Shown here piece after piece: positions 47,865 to 57,922 of a stretch of 64,000 nucleotides of DNA (within the stretch, counting starts at the first letter, position 1; each line of letters begins with the position of its first letter). The translations under genes were made by a program, and so were the position numbers. The DNA is taken from assembly GCA_018136815.1 (NCBI GenBank), contig CM030932.1:3719790-3783789 (forward strand), given 5' to 3'. The DNA is from Isochrysis galbana (Eukaryota; Haptophyta; Isochrysidales; Isochrysidaceae). Below the pieces are notes generated by a model, which saw only the letters and a list, made by a program, of their open reading frames with translations, was not told the DNA's origin and ran no database searches.

Positions 47865-48292
47865 TTGTAGCAGCTTCATCGAGTTCCTCCGCGTTCCCCA
47901 GCGAGTCCCCCCGAGTTTCCGAGTCTATACTCTATACCCCGAGTCAACGAGTCAATACAAGTTAAGCATCGTAGCACGCGCCTGAGGCCCACCCCGCAGC
48001 CGCCTGCCACAACCCCCCACAAACCACAAGCCTCCTTTCGCACTCCCGCGCCCTCCGTGCGTCGTTCGCAATACCCGTAGTCACTTCCAACACGGTTCCC
48101 GAGGAAAGCTCCATGAGCTCCCCGCAAGAACCGCGTTCGTTCCGCGCTAGCTGCCGGCGCGCCCTCGCAGGCAATCTCCGCAAGAGTAGCAGAGTGAGAT
48201 CGCAGCCTTGCTCTGACACCGTCGCGGCGGGGTTGGCAGCAGGGGAGGAGGGGAGCGGCGCGCGCTCCATGACCCTACCCTTCAAAAGATAG
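47865..48292 (-). pseudogene. Retroelement ORF1 fragment with hairpin and tail repeat
   Basis: Minus-strand ATG at 48270 (MERAPLPSSPAANPAATV), stop at 47962, then the start of the tail repeat (AACTTGTATTGACTCGTTGA). The hairpin at 48275-48292 has 8 pairs including two G.U wobbles in the sense strand. The segment reading NDARRAREC matches the truncated copy at about 52320 (+). Confidence 0.55.
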
Positions 48293-48366
48293 TTGGCAAG
48301 AGCACATGAAGATGCTTCAACCGATGGCTCAGCTCGAGCTTTAATTTAAGTCTACCTCTCACTCTC

Positions 48367-49680
48367 TCAATTATTCCCACCCTCAGAGCCCTCTTCCTCG
48401 ACTGCCACGCCGCGAACAGCCTTATCGAGTAGCTGGTCGAAGCGTGGCAAATCGTCTGCACACACTGCCACCTCCTCTCCTGACCATGGGTGCTGGAGCT
48501 GCACCGCACAGGATTCTAAGAAAAGGCCGCCGCGCCTAACGTTCGGCAAAGCGTCGAGGAGCTCGCATGCCGCTCCAACCACCTCACCACTACTCACACC
48601 GCTTGCAACACTGCCGTCCAGCACATTCTTGACCGCATCGGGGCGCATGGCAGCGGCGGCTCGAGACTCTCTCGCTAGATCCCAGTACAAATCGTCTCCG
48701 ACAATGGGCGTCCCAAGCGAGGCCATGTGCACTCTCAGTTGGTGCGTGCGGCCGGTGATAGGCTTGAGTTCCACACGCGAGAGGTACCCCCACTGGACGT
48801 GTGGCTCCCGCCGCAACTCGCGGACGAGCGTTCTTGCTTCCATGCCGGACACGGGGCTCGTGATTTCCCCCGCAGCGAGGACTGCTTCAGGAAGGTGCCC
48901 GACAATGAGCGCATGGTACGTCTTTGTCACACGACGCGACTCAAACGCACGGGAGAGGCGCGCACATGCGATCCGACTCTTTGCAACTACGCACAAACCT
49001 CGGACGCGGACGTCGAGCCGGTGCATTGCCAATGGCAGCGGCAGCGCCTCATCCATACATTTCCCTGAAAATTCGTCCCCCACATCATCTGGTCTCGGGA
49101 TCACCTCTCGCATGCATGATAGGTCTGGCGGCTCAAGGATCGCTGGGAGGGCGTCCTCAAGGGCGCCATACTTGGGGTTAGTGTTCCGCTTCGTGTGTAC
49201 ACCGGCTGGCTTCCGCACAACGGCGAGGGCTTCGTCTTCGTACAGAACGCTCAGCCCTTGCTCGAGGAGATGCCGCACAAAGCGCACACGAGCGTCCAGG
49301 GCGTCGCCAGCGAGTCGCTTGGGCTGCGGCAGGTTCAGCTCGATGAGGTCGCCATCGCTCACACGTCGGCAGCCCTCCACGGTCTCGCCGTTGAGCAGCA
49401 AGTCGCGACGCTTGAGGGCAGCCGTTGCCTGCGACTTGGAACCCAGGGCGGCGAAGCCCCTCGCCGCCACATGCACCAGCCTCCGCTCGTCGCCCAGAGG
49501 CCCAGCGGACGCCTCTGCAGCGTCGAATCTCACCACCTCTCGCTCTGGCCCGCTTCCCCAGCGCCCGAGCAGAGTGGCGATAGTGGGCGCGTCCGGGAGG
49601 ACCAGTGCGCTACTGGCGGACAGTACGGCAGCGCAAACCGAGCGAAGCGTGAGGAGGAGGAGCACGCGCCGCCAGCTCAT
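48367..49680 (-). CDS. RluA-family pseudouridine synthase, probably organelle-targeted
   Basis: Single exon, 437 aa. The N-terminus is hydrophobic (VLLLLTLRSVCAAVLSASSA), suggesting a signal or plastid presequence. An S4-like RNA-binding segment follows (LKRRDLLLNGETVEGCRRVS, DGDLIEL). The synthase core then has ALAVVRKPAGVHT, the catalytic-Asp block MHRLDVRVRGLCVVAKS (HRLD), TKTYHALIVGHLPE and GRTHQLRVHMASLGTPIVGD. These are the RluA-type motifs for isomerising uridine to pseudouridine in rRNA or tRNA; the target site cannot be told. About 60 residues between GDDLYWDLA and the C-terminal FLESCAVQLQHPWSGEE are not conserved and may be an insertion. The start is the first Met of the presequence. 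Confidence 0.9.
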   Translation of the reverse strand: MSWRRVLLLLTLRSVCAAVLSASSALVLPDAPTIATLLGRWGSGPEREVVRFDAAEASAGPLGDERRLVHVAARGFAALGSKSQATAALKRRDLLLNGETVEGCRRVSDGDLIELNLPQPKRLAGDALDARVRFVRHLLEQGLSVLYEDEALAVVRKPAGVHTKRNTNPKYGALEDALPAILEPPDLSCMREVIPRPDDVGDEFSGKCMDEALPLPLAMHRLDVRVRGLCVVAKSRIACARLSRAFESRRVTKTYHALIVGHLPEAVLAAGEITSPVSGMEARTLVRELRREPHVQWGYLSRVELKPITGRTHQLRVHMASLGTPIVGDDLYWDLARESRAAAAMRPDAVKNVLDGSVASGVSSGEVVGAACELLDALPNVRRGGLFLESCAVQLQHPWSGEEVAVCADDLPRFDQLLDKAVRGVAVEEEGSEGGNN

Positions 49681-49889
49681 TCGCGGAGCAGCCCGCAGGC
49701 CACGGAGCGGACGGTGCGACGGTGCGACGACGGCGCAGCGGTGGGGTGGTGGGGCTACCCGTAAGACTACGTTAGAACTTAGAAAAGGTCTAAGGTCTAA
49801 GGTCCATTGCAGCAGGCGGGGAGGGGGCCTCCACGCGCGGCCGCGGTGCTTTGAAGGTCTTCAAATCATGATCACAATAATCAACCTCT

Positions 49890-50205
49890 GAGCGTGAGTA
49901 CCACTACTCCCACTAGCCCGGTCCTATCACGACCCCACACAGGGTCGAGCTTGACCCGAAGCCAACACAGACTGTACACAGAGAAGCACAAGAGGCCTGC
50001 CCCACCCCTCCCCCAAACGCGAGGCCCAAAGTAGTGTACATGGGCCGACCCCTCAAAACCGAAGAAAAAGGAACGAGGGGGGGAGCGGGAGGGGGGGCGG
50101 AGATAGGGGTATAGGCGGTGGCGCCGGGATCGCGGGGAAGTGAGTGTCATTAGCGGCTTAGCGGTTAGCGGGCACCTTCAAGAATTTTTTTTGCTGATCT
50201 TCAGT
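49890..50205 (-). repeat. Dispersed retroelement 5' module, copy 4
   Basis: On the minus strand it starts AAAAAAAATTCTTGAAGGTG and contains TTTTTCTTCGGTTTTGAGGG and CATGTACACTACTTTGGGCC, in the same order as 6611-6900. No ORF1 follows directly. Confidence 0.6.
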
Positions 50206-52071
50206 CGATGTCCACATCGGTATGGAATCACGCCGCGATCAAGATATTGTTTGCGACCAAGAAGAGATCCGGGTCCAATTGTCATAGTGTCAAGTGCGTC
50301 CTCTTACGCCGAGAGTCTTGATTGATGGACGCAACTGTAGCTGAGTTGTGGTTCTGAGATGTCGCAGAAGATTGTCGCCGGGAGCACATATTCGGCTTCG
50401 AGAAGTTCTAGAAGATGCTGAGGACGAAGCGAAGGTCGAAGCTCAATTTAGCAGCATTGGTGTGCGTAGGCGGCGATTTCGTCCTCAGTCAGCGAAGTTT
50501 TGTGGAATAATGAATAATCTTGAGTTTGCAACCGGAGTGCATGCGAGATAGGGGCGCCGCAGTATTTGATAATGTGGAATGTGGCCGGCGCCAAAGGAAC
50601 CTCAAGTTGCACCTTCTGACCAGCGCGATAGGGGGCAGCATGCAACACGCGGGCATGAGGCATGATATCGGTTGCGATTTTGACTAACAAAACAACCTCA
50701 ACATTTTGTCGCAAACACCTTACCTTACCCCTACCCCTCCCTAACTACTGACTACTGACTAACTAGTCGAGAAAGCAAACGCAAACGCAAGCAGCAGGGA
50801 AACGAGCGATTTTGTTGTATCGATAGCCGAGCGATACAGCAAAATCGCACGAAAAACAATGACACCAAGCGATAGCTGCAGCTCCTGCTATCGATACAAC
50901 AAAATCGCACGAAAAACAATGACACCAAGCGATAGCTGCAGCTCCTACGAGCTACGAGTAGAGCACCACCAGTGATGATGATAGAACAATCGAGGAGTGG
51001 AGATGTAATAGCGAGCGCACATCGACTTCGAAAAGCGAAAAGAAGCCGCAGAGCAAAGAGCCGACTGACCATCGCGGAGAGGGCCTTAGGTAGTCCGACA
51101 CATGGTGGCGCCCTCGAAGCAAAACTAGAAGAGATACAGGATAGAAGGCGTAGAGTGAAGCAGACAAGCTGGGATTGGGGCATCACGGCCTTGCGGCCAG
51201 TGCAGCGCGAGTGCCCACTCATGGCGGCAAAATCCGACATACGTATAATTACTATAGCGTGAGCCCCGCAGACGCCATGCACGAAGGATATAGGCGATGG
51301 GTCTTAGCCGGAGTCGCGGCAGCTGCGTATGCACGGCGCATCTATAGACAAGCCGAAGCCTGTTCCAATAATGGCTTCACGAGGGTGGGCTCGAGTGCCG
51401 CACACTTGCACGGAGCCTTCTCATTAAATAAGGAGCAATCTCCTTGAGCAACACTACCACCACGGCCGCACCGTAGCATTTCCTTCATGGAATGTTCTCC
51501 AGAATCTCGTGGTTTTCACCAGGTGCCTCCTGGGTTTAAAGTTTAGGCGCCACGTAATCACGACGCGAGAGCGACCAACGAGTGGGATGAAGCCCCGCGA
51601 CCCTTTCTCTCCGGAACGTTTGGCTCGCCAGTGGGGCCTGAGTGTCAGAGTTGAGACAAAAGCTTAATGAGATGACCTTTCACGCCTGGAGAGCATCTTG
51701 GGGGCAATTCACGACGCCTTGGAGAAACACGCATACGCTGCACCTACCCAACCTAGCCCCTGTAGTGTGCGAACGTCTCGCTGATCGTGATGATAAGGTA
51801 GCGTGCTGACAAAAGCTCGATGTCTCACCCGCTGGCATGGGATTCACAATGTGCGTGGGATCGATCCCGACTAGTCCGTGGTTCATCATCGATCTGTTTA
51901 GCAGTGAATGGAGAAGGCCGGCATAAGTGGGGCGAACCGGATGCGGGCGGCTGCTCGTGCGTGCCGGGGCCGGTGAAGGCGCTGGAATGCTGCACGGAAA
52001 CATGGACACATGGAAAGACGTAGGACGCGCCTGTGTTGTCGAAATGCGGTTCTTCGGAAGGGCGGACTACT
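50206..52071. other. Intergenic region with unidentified short frames
   Basis: A minus-strand frame at 50448-50714 (KIATDIMPHARVLHAAPYRA ... SLTEDEIAAYAHQCC) looks protein-like but has no partner exon or known match. A plus-strand pair at 50972-51447 is weaker. No gene is called. Confidence 0.35.
50841..50945 (+). repeat. 60-bp tandem repeat, about 1.8 copies
   Basis: AAAATCGCACGAAAAACAAT, then GACACCAAGCGATAGCTGCA and GCTCCTGCTATCGATACAAC, repeats with an exact 60-base period at 50841 and 50901. A partial third copy precedes it. Confidence 0.9.
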
Positions 52072-52171
52072 NNNNNNNNNNNNNNNNNNNNNNNNNNNNN
52101 NNNNNNNNNNNNNNNNNNNNNNNNNNNNNNNNNNNNNNNNNNNNNNNNNNNNNNNNNNNNNNNNNNNNNNN
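52072..52171. other. Assembly gap of 100 N
   Basis: Placeholder gap next to a truncated retroelement copy. Confidence 0.98.
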
Positions 52172-52737
52172 AGGACGTAGCAACCTACATGAAATACCTC
52201 CTCTCAAAGCTTGAAGGTCTCGATCGATGCCACCCCTGATGGGATGGATAAATAAAGGACGCAAAGGCAAAGGTGAGCTTTCCTCGGGGTTGACTACGGG
52301 CATGGTGATCGACGCACGACGCATGACGCACGGAGGGCGCGGAAGTGCGGAAGGAGGCTTGTGGGAGGTGGTGGCAGGCGACTGGGGGTGGCTCAGGCGC
52401 GTGCTTGGCTTGTACTGACTCGTTCACTCGGGGTATAGACTCGGGAACTCGGGGGGACTCGCTTGGGAACACGGTGGGGTTGCTACAAAAAGCTCGAGGT
52501 CAAAGAGCCACACAAACTAAACCAAACAAACGGGGCGAAAACTAACCACACCTGGACGGACGACCAGGCGTCGGCACCGGGGCAACTCAGCAACGCGCAG
52601 ACATGCGACAGAGGGGAGGCCGACACAACGAGGGCAGATCTCGTTGGGGAGATATGACCGATAGATGAGAGAAGACAACAGACGGTCATATGGAACATTT
52701 GATGACATCGAGAGAAGGTAAGAGAAGAGGGCCGGAG
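52172..52737 (+). pseudogene. Truncated retroelement ORF1 fragment plus tail repeat
   Basis: Just after the gap the plus strand reads EDVATYMKYLLSKLEGLD, matching EDVATFMKFLLSRLEGLD in the minus-strand ORF1 at 53.5 kb. It then degenerates and passes into the tail repeat (52395-52737). It abuts the minus-strand copy in opposite orientation, so two insertions face each other here. Confidence 0.65.
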
Positions 52738-54249
52738 GCGACGGACGGCACGCCGAGGGAAAGAACCTGCCGCGGGGGGCGAGGGACCGAAAGCACGGCG
52801 GGGCAGCGTGGGAGGGCGCGAGGCCGATCTCGGAGCGAGATCGCGTCCTTTCCCTCGCGGAGCGCGGAGAGACCCCCACGAGATATCTTGAGACCGGAGA
52901 ATGTTTTGGACGAATCTTCCTGACGTCGGCCGAGGAGAGGCGGACGGAGAGAGAGAGAGAGAGAGAGAGCCCCCTGGGGCGCCATGTATGGCAATGTCGC
53001 CCTCCGGCGTCACGCATTCGACCGAGGAGCGGACCGCGTAGTCCAAGTTGAAGTTTTCCCCATCATCGAGGGTCACGTGAAAGGTCCTCGGGAAGCGATG
53101 GCCCAAGGCTGTAGTGTCCGTGTAGACGTAGAAGTGCCATATCGGGCGTTTGCCCGCCTCGACTTTCGTGATTCCCTCGATCGTGGTTTTGACGCGTTGT
53201 TGGTTGCCCCTAAGGACATGAAAGCCTTCACGCTCCAGTGCGCTAGCCAGGTGTCGGGTCTTGGTTTTATACGCCTTAACCGGGTCGAAGATGCGGAACA
53301 CGATGTACGTGGCTACCTCTTTGAGGGAGGACCGGACCGCGCTAGATTTGCGCGGTGCTGAGTCGGCTAGCGCGCCATAGGTGACTCCAAATTCATGTGG
53401 GACTCCCGAGAGTACCGTTTGAAGTTTGTCGCCGTAGGCGGCCTTGAATTGGTCGTGTGCGTAGTCATCGACGTAAAAGATCCAAGGGCCTTTACGGCCC
53501 TTGTCCATTCCGTCTGGCGTGGCGTCTAGGCCTTCCAGCCTAGAGAGTAGGAATTTCATGAAGGTAGCTACATCCTCGCTCTTGATATCCTTCTTGTCTT
53601 CAGCTAGTTGTGCTAGCTGAATGAAGAAGGGGGTGTCTTCGGGTTCCTCTTCCTCATCTGGTGGAGGGGAAGCAAATGAAGTGGTGTTGTTGTGAGTCGG
53701 CTTTGGGTCCGACTGAGGATCGGCTCGCTTGCGCGACTGTGGCTGTGGCTGCTGAGCTAGTGGTGGATGAGTTGGCTGTTGTGGATCTTTGCCCTTGTGT
53801 CCATGTGCGGCTTGTGCGTACGACTTGGGAGGGTTTGGTTGTTGATTGGAGGGAGCAAAAGCTCCAAGAATTGATTGTTGTGTCATGTGCCCGCCCCCGA
53901 GGGGTGCACAGATGGTAGGAGTTGCCGCCATGGGGGTGGCAGCAGAGCTGCCACACCCCATGGGGAGTCCTTGAGTGGGCGGCTGTACGGCGGCGTTGGC
54001 GTTCTGAGCCTGGCTCTGGTTCTGTTTGTCAGCAGGGAACAGGGCTTTGCCTGTTCCCTGCTTCTGTGGCTGCCTGGGAGGCGAAGGTGGCGGCGCCATC
54101 TCGACGTCGTTGTCAGGTGGTGCTGAGGCCTGCGAGCGCTTCGGCTCCGGCGGCTTGGGGCGGCCCCGTTGGGGCGTCGTGACGGCGGGGGGCTGGGAGA
54201 GGGGAGCGGTCGGCGTGCGCTCCATCGCTAAAACTATAACAATAGTTTT
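52483..54249 (-). CDS. Non-LTR retroelement ORF1-like protein, best-preserved copy
   Basis: The ATG at 54225 (MERTPTAPLSQPPAV) is chosen over an upstream Met at 54345 because the same MERxP start is shared by four other copies. The first ~200 residues are Pro/Gln/Ala-rich with KSYAQAAHGHKG. Residues about 200-410 are globular: EDVATFMKFLLSRLEGLDAT, GPWIFYVDDYAHDQFKAAYG, EVATYIVFRIFDPVKAYKTK, WHFYVYTDTTALGHRFPRTF. The frame then runs through a CT-repeat (about 52950) into the inverted tail repeat and stops at 52483; this last part is not native. The role would be nucleic-acid binding as ORF1p in a retroelement RNP, inferred from position and style. A hairpin (54230-54249) lies four bases before the ATG. 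Confidence 0.6.
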   Translation of the reverse strand, partial: KTIVIVLAMERTPTAPLSQPPAVTTPQRGRPKPPEPKRSQASAPPDNDVEMAPPPSPPRQPQKQGTGKALFPADKQNQSQAQNANAAVQPPTQGLPMGCGSSAATPMAATPTICAPLGGGHMTQQSILGAFAPSNQQPNPPKSYAQAAHGHKGKDPQQPTHPPLAQQPQPQSRKRADPQSDPKPTHNNTTSFASPPPDEEEEPEDTPFFIQLAQLAEDKKDIKSEDVATFMKFLLSRLEGLDATPDGMDKGRKGPWIFYVDDYAHDQFKAAYGDKLQTVLSGVPHEFGVTYGALADSAPRKSSAVRSSLKEVATYIVFRIFDPVKAYKTKTRHLASALEREGFHVLRGNQQRVKTTIEGITKVEAGKRPIWHFYVYTDTTALGHRFPRTFHVTLDDGENFNLDYAVRSSVECVTPEGDIAIHGAPGGSLSLSLSPSASPRPTSGRFVQNILRSQDISWGSLRAPRGKGRDLAPRSASRPPTLPRRAFGPSPPAAGSFPRRAVRRLRPSSLTFSRCHQMFHMTVCCLLSSIGHISPTRSALVVSASPLSHVCALLSCPGADAWSSVQVWLVFAPFVWFSLCGSLTSSFL

Positions 54250-54565
54250 CAGGGAAGCCAACGAACAAAGGACAAAGGAACCATTAGGGACACCACGCGC
54301 CCGACGTAACCTAAACAACCCACGCGAGCCCAGGCGGACACGCATGCCATGAGCGACAACTCAAAAGGCCTGACCGGTCCCCACGCTCCGAACCAGGCCT
54401 TAGGTAGTGTACCAAGGCCGGACCCCGGAAACCGAAGTAAATAGTAAATGGAATGAAGGGGGGCAGGGAAAGAGTTGGAGAGAGGGAAGATAAGGGCGGT
54501 GTTAGTAGCGAAGGAAGGACCCGTCAATAGAAGGTGTGTAGCCCAGAATCTTCAGATTTTTTTTG
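54226..54565 (-). promoter_or_regulatory. Retroelement 5' leader module upstream of ORF1, copy 5
   Basis: On the minus strand, A(8)TCTGAAGATTC is followed by CCCCCTTCATTCC, TTACTTCGGTTTCCGGGGTC and GGTACACTACCTAAGGCCTG, then the hairpin and the ORF1 ATG. It is the only copy in the window still joined to its ORF1, which identifies the dispersed module as the element's 5' leader. Confidence 0.6.
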
Positions 54566-54748
54566 TAACAAAGGGAGGCATGTGTCACACATGCAATATG
54601 CCCCGCGCAAACGCGCACCAAGCACGGCGCAGCGCAAGCAACAGCCAAAACCAAAATTCAAAAAGAAGCACACACAAGTACACCTTGCACGACAGAGCAG
54701 TACGGCTCCAATTGTGCTCAAGCTTCGAGGTGAGCCACACTGCACACA

Positions 54749-56542
54749 TCATTCCCTCTTCTGCTGCTTCCGCTCGCCGGCGCTCCCCTCGCCGCCGCTC
54801 CCCCCGCCCTCGCTGTCCTCGCCGAGCAGCGAGTACCGCTCGTAGAAGCGGACAGGATTGGCCCACACATCCTCCTTTATGGCCTCACAGAAGGCCTCGC
54901 CCTCGGCGAGGCCAGGAGGCGCGTCGGAGTCAGCAGCGTCCTCGCCAGGTAGCAAGCACGAGGCGTCCTCCCCCTCGACCCAAAGGAAGGCGCGCAAGAA
55001 AGTGGCCGCATCACGTGGCTCGGGCGCGCCCTCGCGCGGTCGCTTCCGGCCACCCTGCTCGTCCGTGCCGCGCGACCCGGCGTCCTCCGCGAATGGCTTC
55101 CACTCGATCTCGCTCGCACGGAATGCGAGCGCGCCGTCGTCCGAGTAGCTGAGTGTCTTGGAGAGGTGCTCATTGGCAAAGAAAGGGTTGGGCGAGAAGT
55201 TGAGCTTGATCGAGTAGCCCGACTTAATGTCTTCCTCCTCGACCACCTGGACGGGCGAGGGCCGGGGGCTGCTCGGCGTGTGCGCCTGCCGGCACGCTAT
55301 TCGCCTCGCCCGCGCAGCCCGACGTCTGCCCCGTCGCCTCAGGCTCGTGGCGTGCGCTGTGACTCACCGTCAAGAGTGGGGCAGCGCTCGCTCGGCTTAC
55401 GCGCTCCTTCTTTCCCCACTTCCCCTCCACACCCGTCCCTCCCCGCGCCAGTGGTCACGGCGGCTCCTCCTCACATCTTCTCTCCCTCACTCTCCTCCCC
55501 CCCCTCTCCGCCGTGCCTGGTGCTCTCCACAGCCCAATGAAACATTTGACCACCTTCAGGACGACCTCCAGACTCGCCTCTCCAAGAGTAGCGTCTCAAA
55601 GATCTGCGTAAAGTCCTCCCCCATCCCTGTACGCCCCGCCGGTGCCTGCTCCTCTTGGCACCCCAAGCCCTCTCAGGCGCTTGAATAGTCGCGACCAGCG
55701 ACTCCAGCAGCGGATCGCCCGTGAGCGCGCATAGACAACACGCGATCCCCTGAGAGCTTCCCTTCCCGGCCAGAGCACTTGGGCAGGCACCTTGACATGC
55801 CCCAGCATCCTCGAATCCACGTCAGAGATGCATCTCTCGAAGAGCGGTCGCTCAACCAGGGTGCAGCGCCCCCCACCCCCACCCCCACCGCCGGCGCGCC
55901 CCTCTCTCGGCACGCCCCTCCGGCCTCGTCAAATGCTCAAGGACCCATGAACGCACTTCTGAGGCATACCTCTTGATCGGCTGGCGCCCTTTCCGAGCGC
56001 GCAGAGCCCCCCATCCCGTCCTGTGACCCCAACACCATTGGTCACGCCCCTCGAGGCTTATCAAATGCTCCAGCACGCGCGCACTCACGGATCCACGTCA
56101 GAGGTGCACCTCGCGATGAGCGGGTGCCCGAGCAGCGCAGAGCCCTCCTCTCCTCCCTTCCCCCCCTTCCCCCCCCCCCCTCCCTCTGGCTCTACGGCCT
56201 CCGCTGGCGGCCCAACACCTGCTCGGCACGCACCTCCAGCCCTGTCAAGTGCTCCATCACTTTAAAATCAAAGTCAGACACGTACCTCTCAATCAGGGGA
56301 TGGCCGAGCAGCGCGCAGAGCCAGAATCCAGGGATTGCGGCGGCCGCCTCAGAGCGCTGCGCGAGAAGCGGAGCGCGGCGCTCGTTGGCCTGGCGCTCGA
56401 GCTGGAGCATCCGCTCGGCCAGCTCGTCGTTGATCGCCTCGAGGGACGCCTGCACACCGAGCACTCGACCGAGCGCTGCCTCCATCTCCCCAGCCGGCCC
56501 CGCGCCTGACGGCGCCCGCCCCTCCGCCGCCGCCGCCGCCAT
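54749..56542 (-). CDS. SET: SET/TAF-I-type NAP-family histone chaperone
   Basis: Two exons in phase 0: 56542-56234 and 55246-54749 (268 aa). Exon 1 starts MAAAAAEG and gives the long dimerisation helix (LEAINDELAERMLQLERQAN) and IPGFWLCALLGHPLIERYVS, which match the SET/NAP pattern IPxFWxxxxxNHP. Exon 2 gives VVEEEDIKSGYSIKLNFSPN, PFFANEHLSKTL, an acidic/Arg loop, and IKEDVWANPVRFYERY, followed by an acidic-basic tail. The DIKSGYxI and IKxDxWxNPxxYY blocks are diagnostic of the NAP superfamily, and the length suits SET/TAF-I rather than NAP1. It would bind histones H3-H4/H2A-H2B in nucleus and cytoplasm. The classic long acidic C-terminal tail is reduced to a short Glu/Gly stretch. The intron is unusually long (987 bp) and contains decayed copies of an exon 1 segment. 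Confidence 0.9.
55760..56330 (-). repeat. Exon-derived degenerate tandem repeat across the SET exon/intron boundary
   Basis: A segment coding HPLIERYVSDFDFKVMEHL in exon 1 recurs as similar but disrupted copies inside the intron. The aligned cores (ATCGCGAGG, ATCAAGAGG, TTCGAGAGA) lie at about 56287, 56108, 55970 and 55833, so spacing is roughly 179, 138 and 137 bases. The intronic copies carry stops or altered phases, and one reads PIKRYASEVRSWVLEHLTRP. Confidence 0.7.
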
Positions 56543-56734
56543 CGGGCGCCCAAACGCTGCGTCTATTTCGGGAGGAGGCCGACCACCTGTCGCATTCCTC
56601 CGTCCTATGTACTCTATAGGTTAGACACTAGTACAAAACAACTGCGGTTCAATGAAACACCAGACATGTTCTGTCCTTCTAGAGCTCACCCTCTGTTTTC
56701 ATCACATGTAGGCACATGCTAGCCACATACGCCG

Positions 56735-56995
56735 GGCGTCAGAGTCTTATTGCTGTGTGAGCATAACCTTGGTGCCGAGGGACCGTAGCCCTTCGACGGC
56801 AACGGAGCCCCTACCCGCGACGGGGGTGTGCGCGGTTGCTGGTGCATGGCTCGTCCGGTGTATGTGGCTAGGGATGCTAGCTAACAAGATGTCCTGCGAC
56901 GTTATGTTCTAACGCCTGGCGAGCCATGCGCCAACCGCGCAGGGGCTCGGTTGCTACCGTGGAAGGCTACGGTCTCTAAGCACTAAGGTTAAACC
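56735..56995. mobile_element. Foldback element, about 230-bp imperfect inverted repeat
   Basis: The left arm (56763-56850: ACCTTGGTGCCGAGGGACCG, TAGCCCTTCGACGGCAACGG, AGCCCC...GCGCGGTTG) pairs with the right arm (56900-56992: CAACCGCGCAGGGGCTCGG, TTGCTACCGTGGAAGGCTAC, GGTCTCTAAGCACTAAGGTT). Part of the left arm recurs next to the retroelement fragment at 25530-25600. Confidence 0.65.
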
Positions 56996-57339
56996 GGCAC
57001 GGACAAGAAAACCTCTCGCACGGATTGTAGATTGTAGCTCCATCTCGCACGCTTTCTGGGGTCTAAAGGTGGCCGGGGGCTCAGCGCACGCGAGGACGTG
57101 TGTAATGTCTCCTCCATGGCATAAAGTACAGTCGACAATAGGGTGGAAGGAGACGTGTTCACCCCAGCGGACATGCTCCTCCCCCTCTCTCCTCGCCTCT
57201 CTCCCGCCGGCGGCCTCCGTCGGTGTACAGCGGCAGCGTGGCTCTTTGCTCTCCTCTGCGGAGAGACAGAGGCTCTCTCCTCTGTGGAGAGACAGAGGCA
57301 GAATGCTCTCTCAGCCTCTCAGTGGGGCGGGGGATCGAA

Positions 57340-57840
57340 TCCGCGCGCGCCCGCCCCCCCCCCCCCCCCCGCCGCGGGACCGGGGGAAGGGGGAGAGGGG
57401 GGGGAGGGGGGGGGGTTAGGGTCCCCCCTTTGGCCGAAACGAACTTTCGTCCCCCCGCGCGGCGCCCCCCTCTCCCCCCCTCTCCCCCTCCCCCCTCCCC
57501 CCCCCCTCTTTTCTCTTCTTTCTCTCCGCCTTTTCCTTCTCTTCCGTTCCCCTTCTTGAAGCCACCAGAGACCGCTTCTGGCCGCGTCTCCGCCCCCCCC
57601 CCGCGCCCCCCCCCGCGCCCCCCCCCCCCACCTTGGCGGCGCTCCCCCTCTCCTTCCCCCCACCCTCCTCGCCCCCCTTCTTCCGCTGTGTGGCCTTCCT
57701 CCGATTCCCCCTTCCCTTCCCACACACACACACACAAACACACACGCGCGCACGCGCGCGCAGAGAGGGAGGGAGGGAGCGAGGCAGCGAGGGAGGGAGA
57801 GAGGGAGGAGAGCGACAAGACGGAGAGAGGGAGAGAAGGA
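57340..57840 (+). repeat. C-, G- and CT-rich tract upstream of the next gene
   Basis: Alternating poly-C, GGGGGAGG and CCCCTCTCC blocks from 57352 to 57720, then an (AC)n stretch and a short (GA)n stretch up to about 57840. The long frames here are compositional artefacts. Confidence 0.85.
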
Positions 57841-57922
57841 AGCTAGAGAAGAGCGAGGGGGAACGAACAGGCGCCACGCCCGCGCCATCCGACCCCTGCG
57901 CCTCGCTCTCTCCCGCCTCGCG

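Noticed and set aside
50841-50945. CRISPR-like direct repeats
   Set aside because: A contiguous 60-bp tandem duplication without spacers in a eukaryotic context.
50752-51282. 176-residue minus-strand frame
   Set aside because: Cys/Arg/Ser/Leu composition with a duplicated block caused by the 60-bp tandem repeat; not protein-like.
57295-57350. Possible tRNA T-loop (GATCGAATCC)
   Set aside because: No matching acceptor or anticodon stems could be folded around it.
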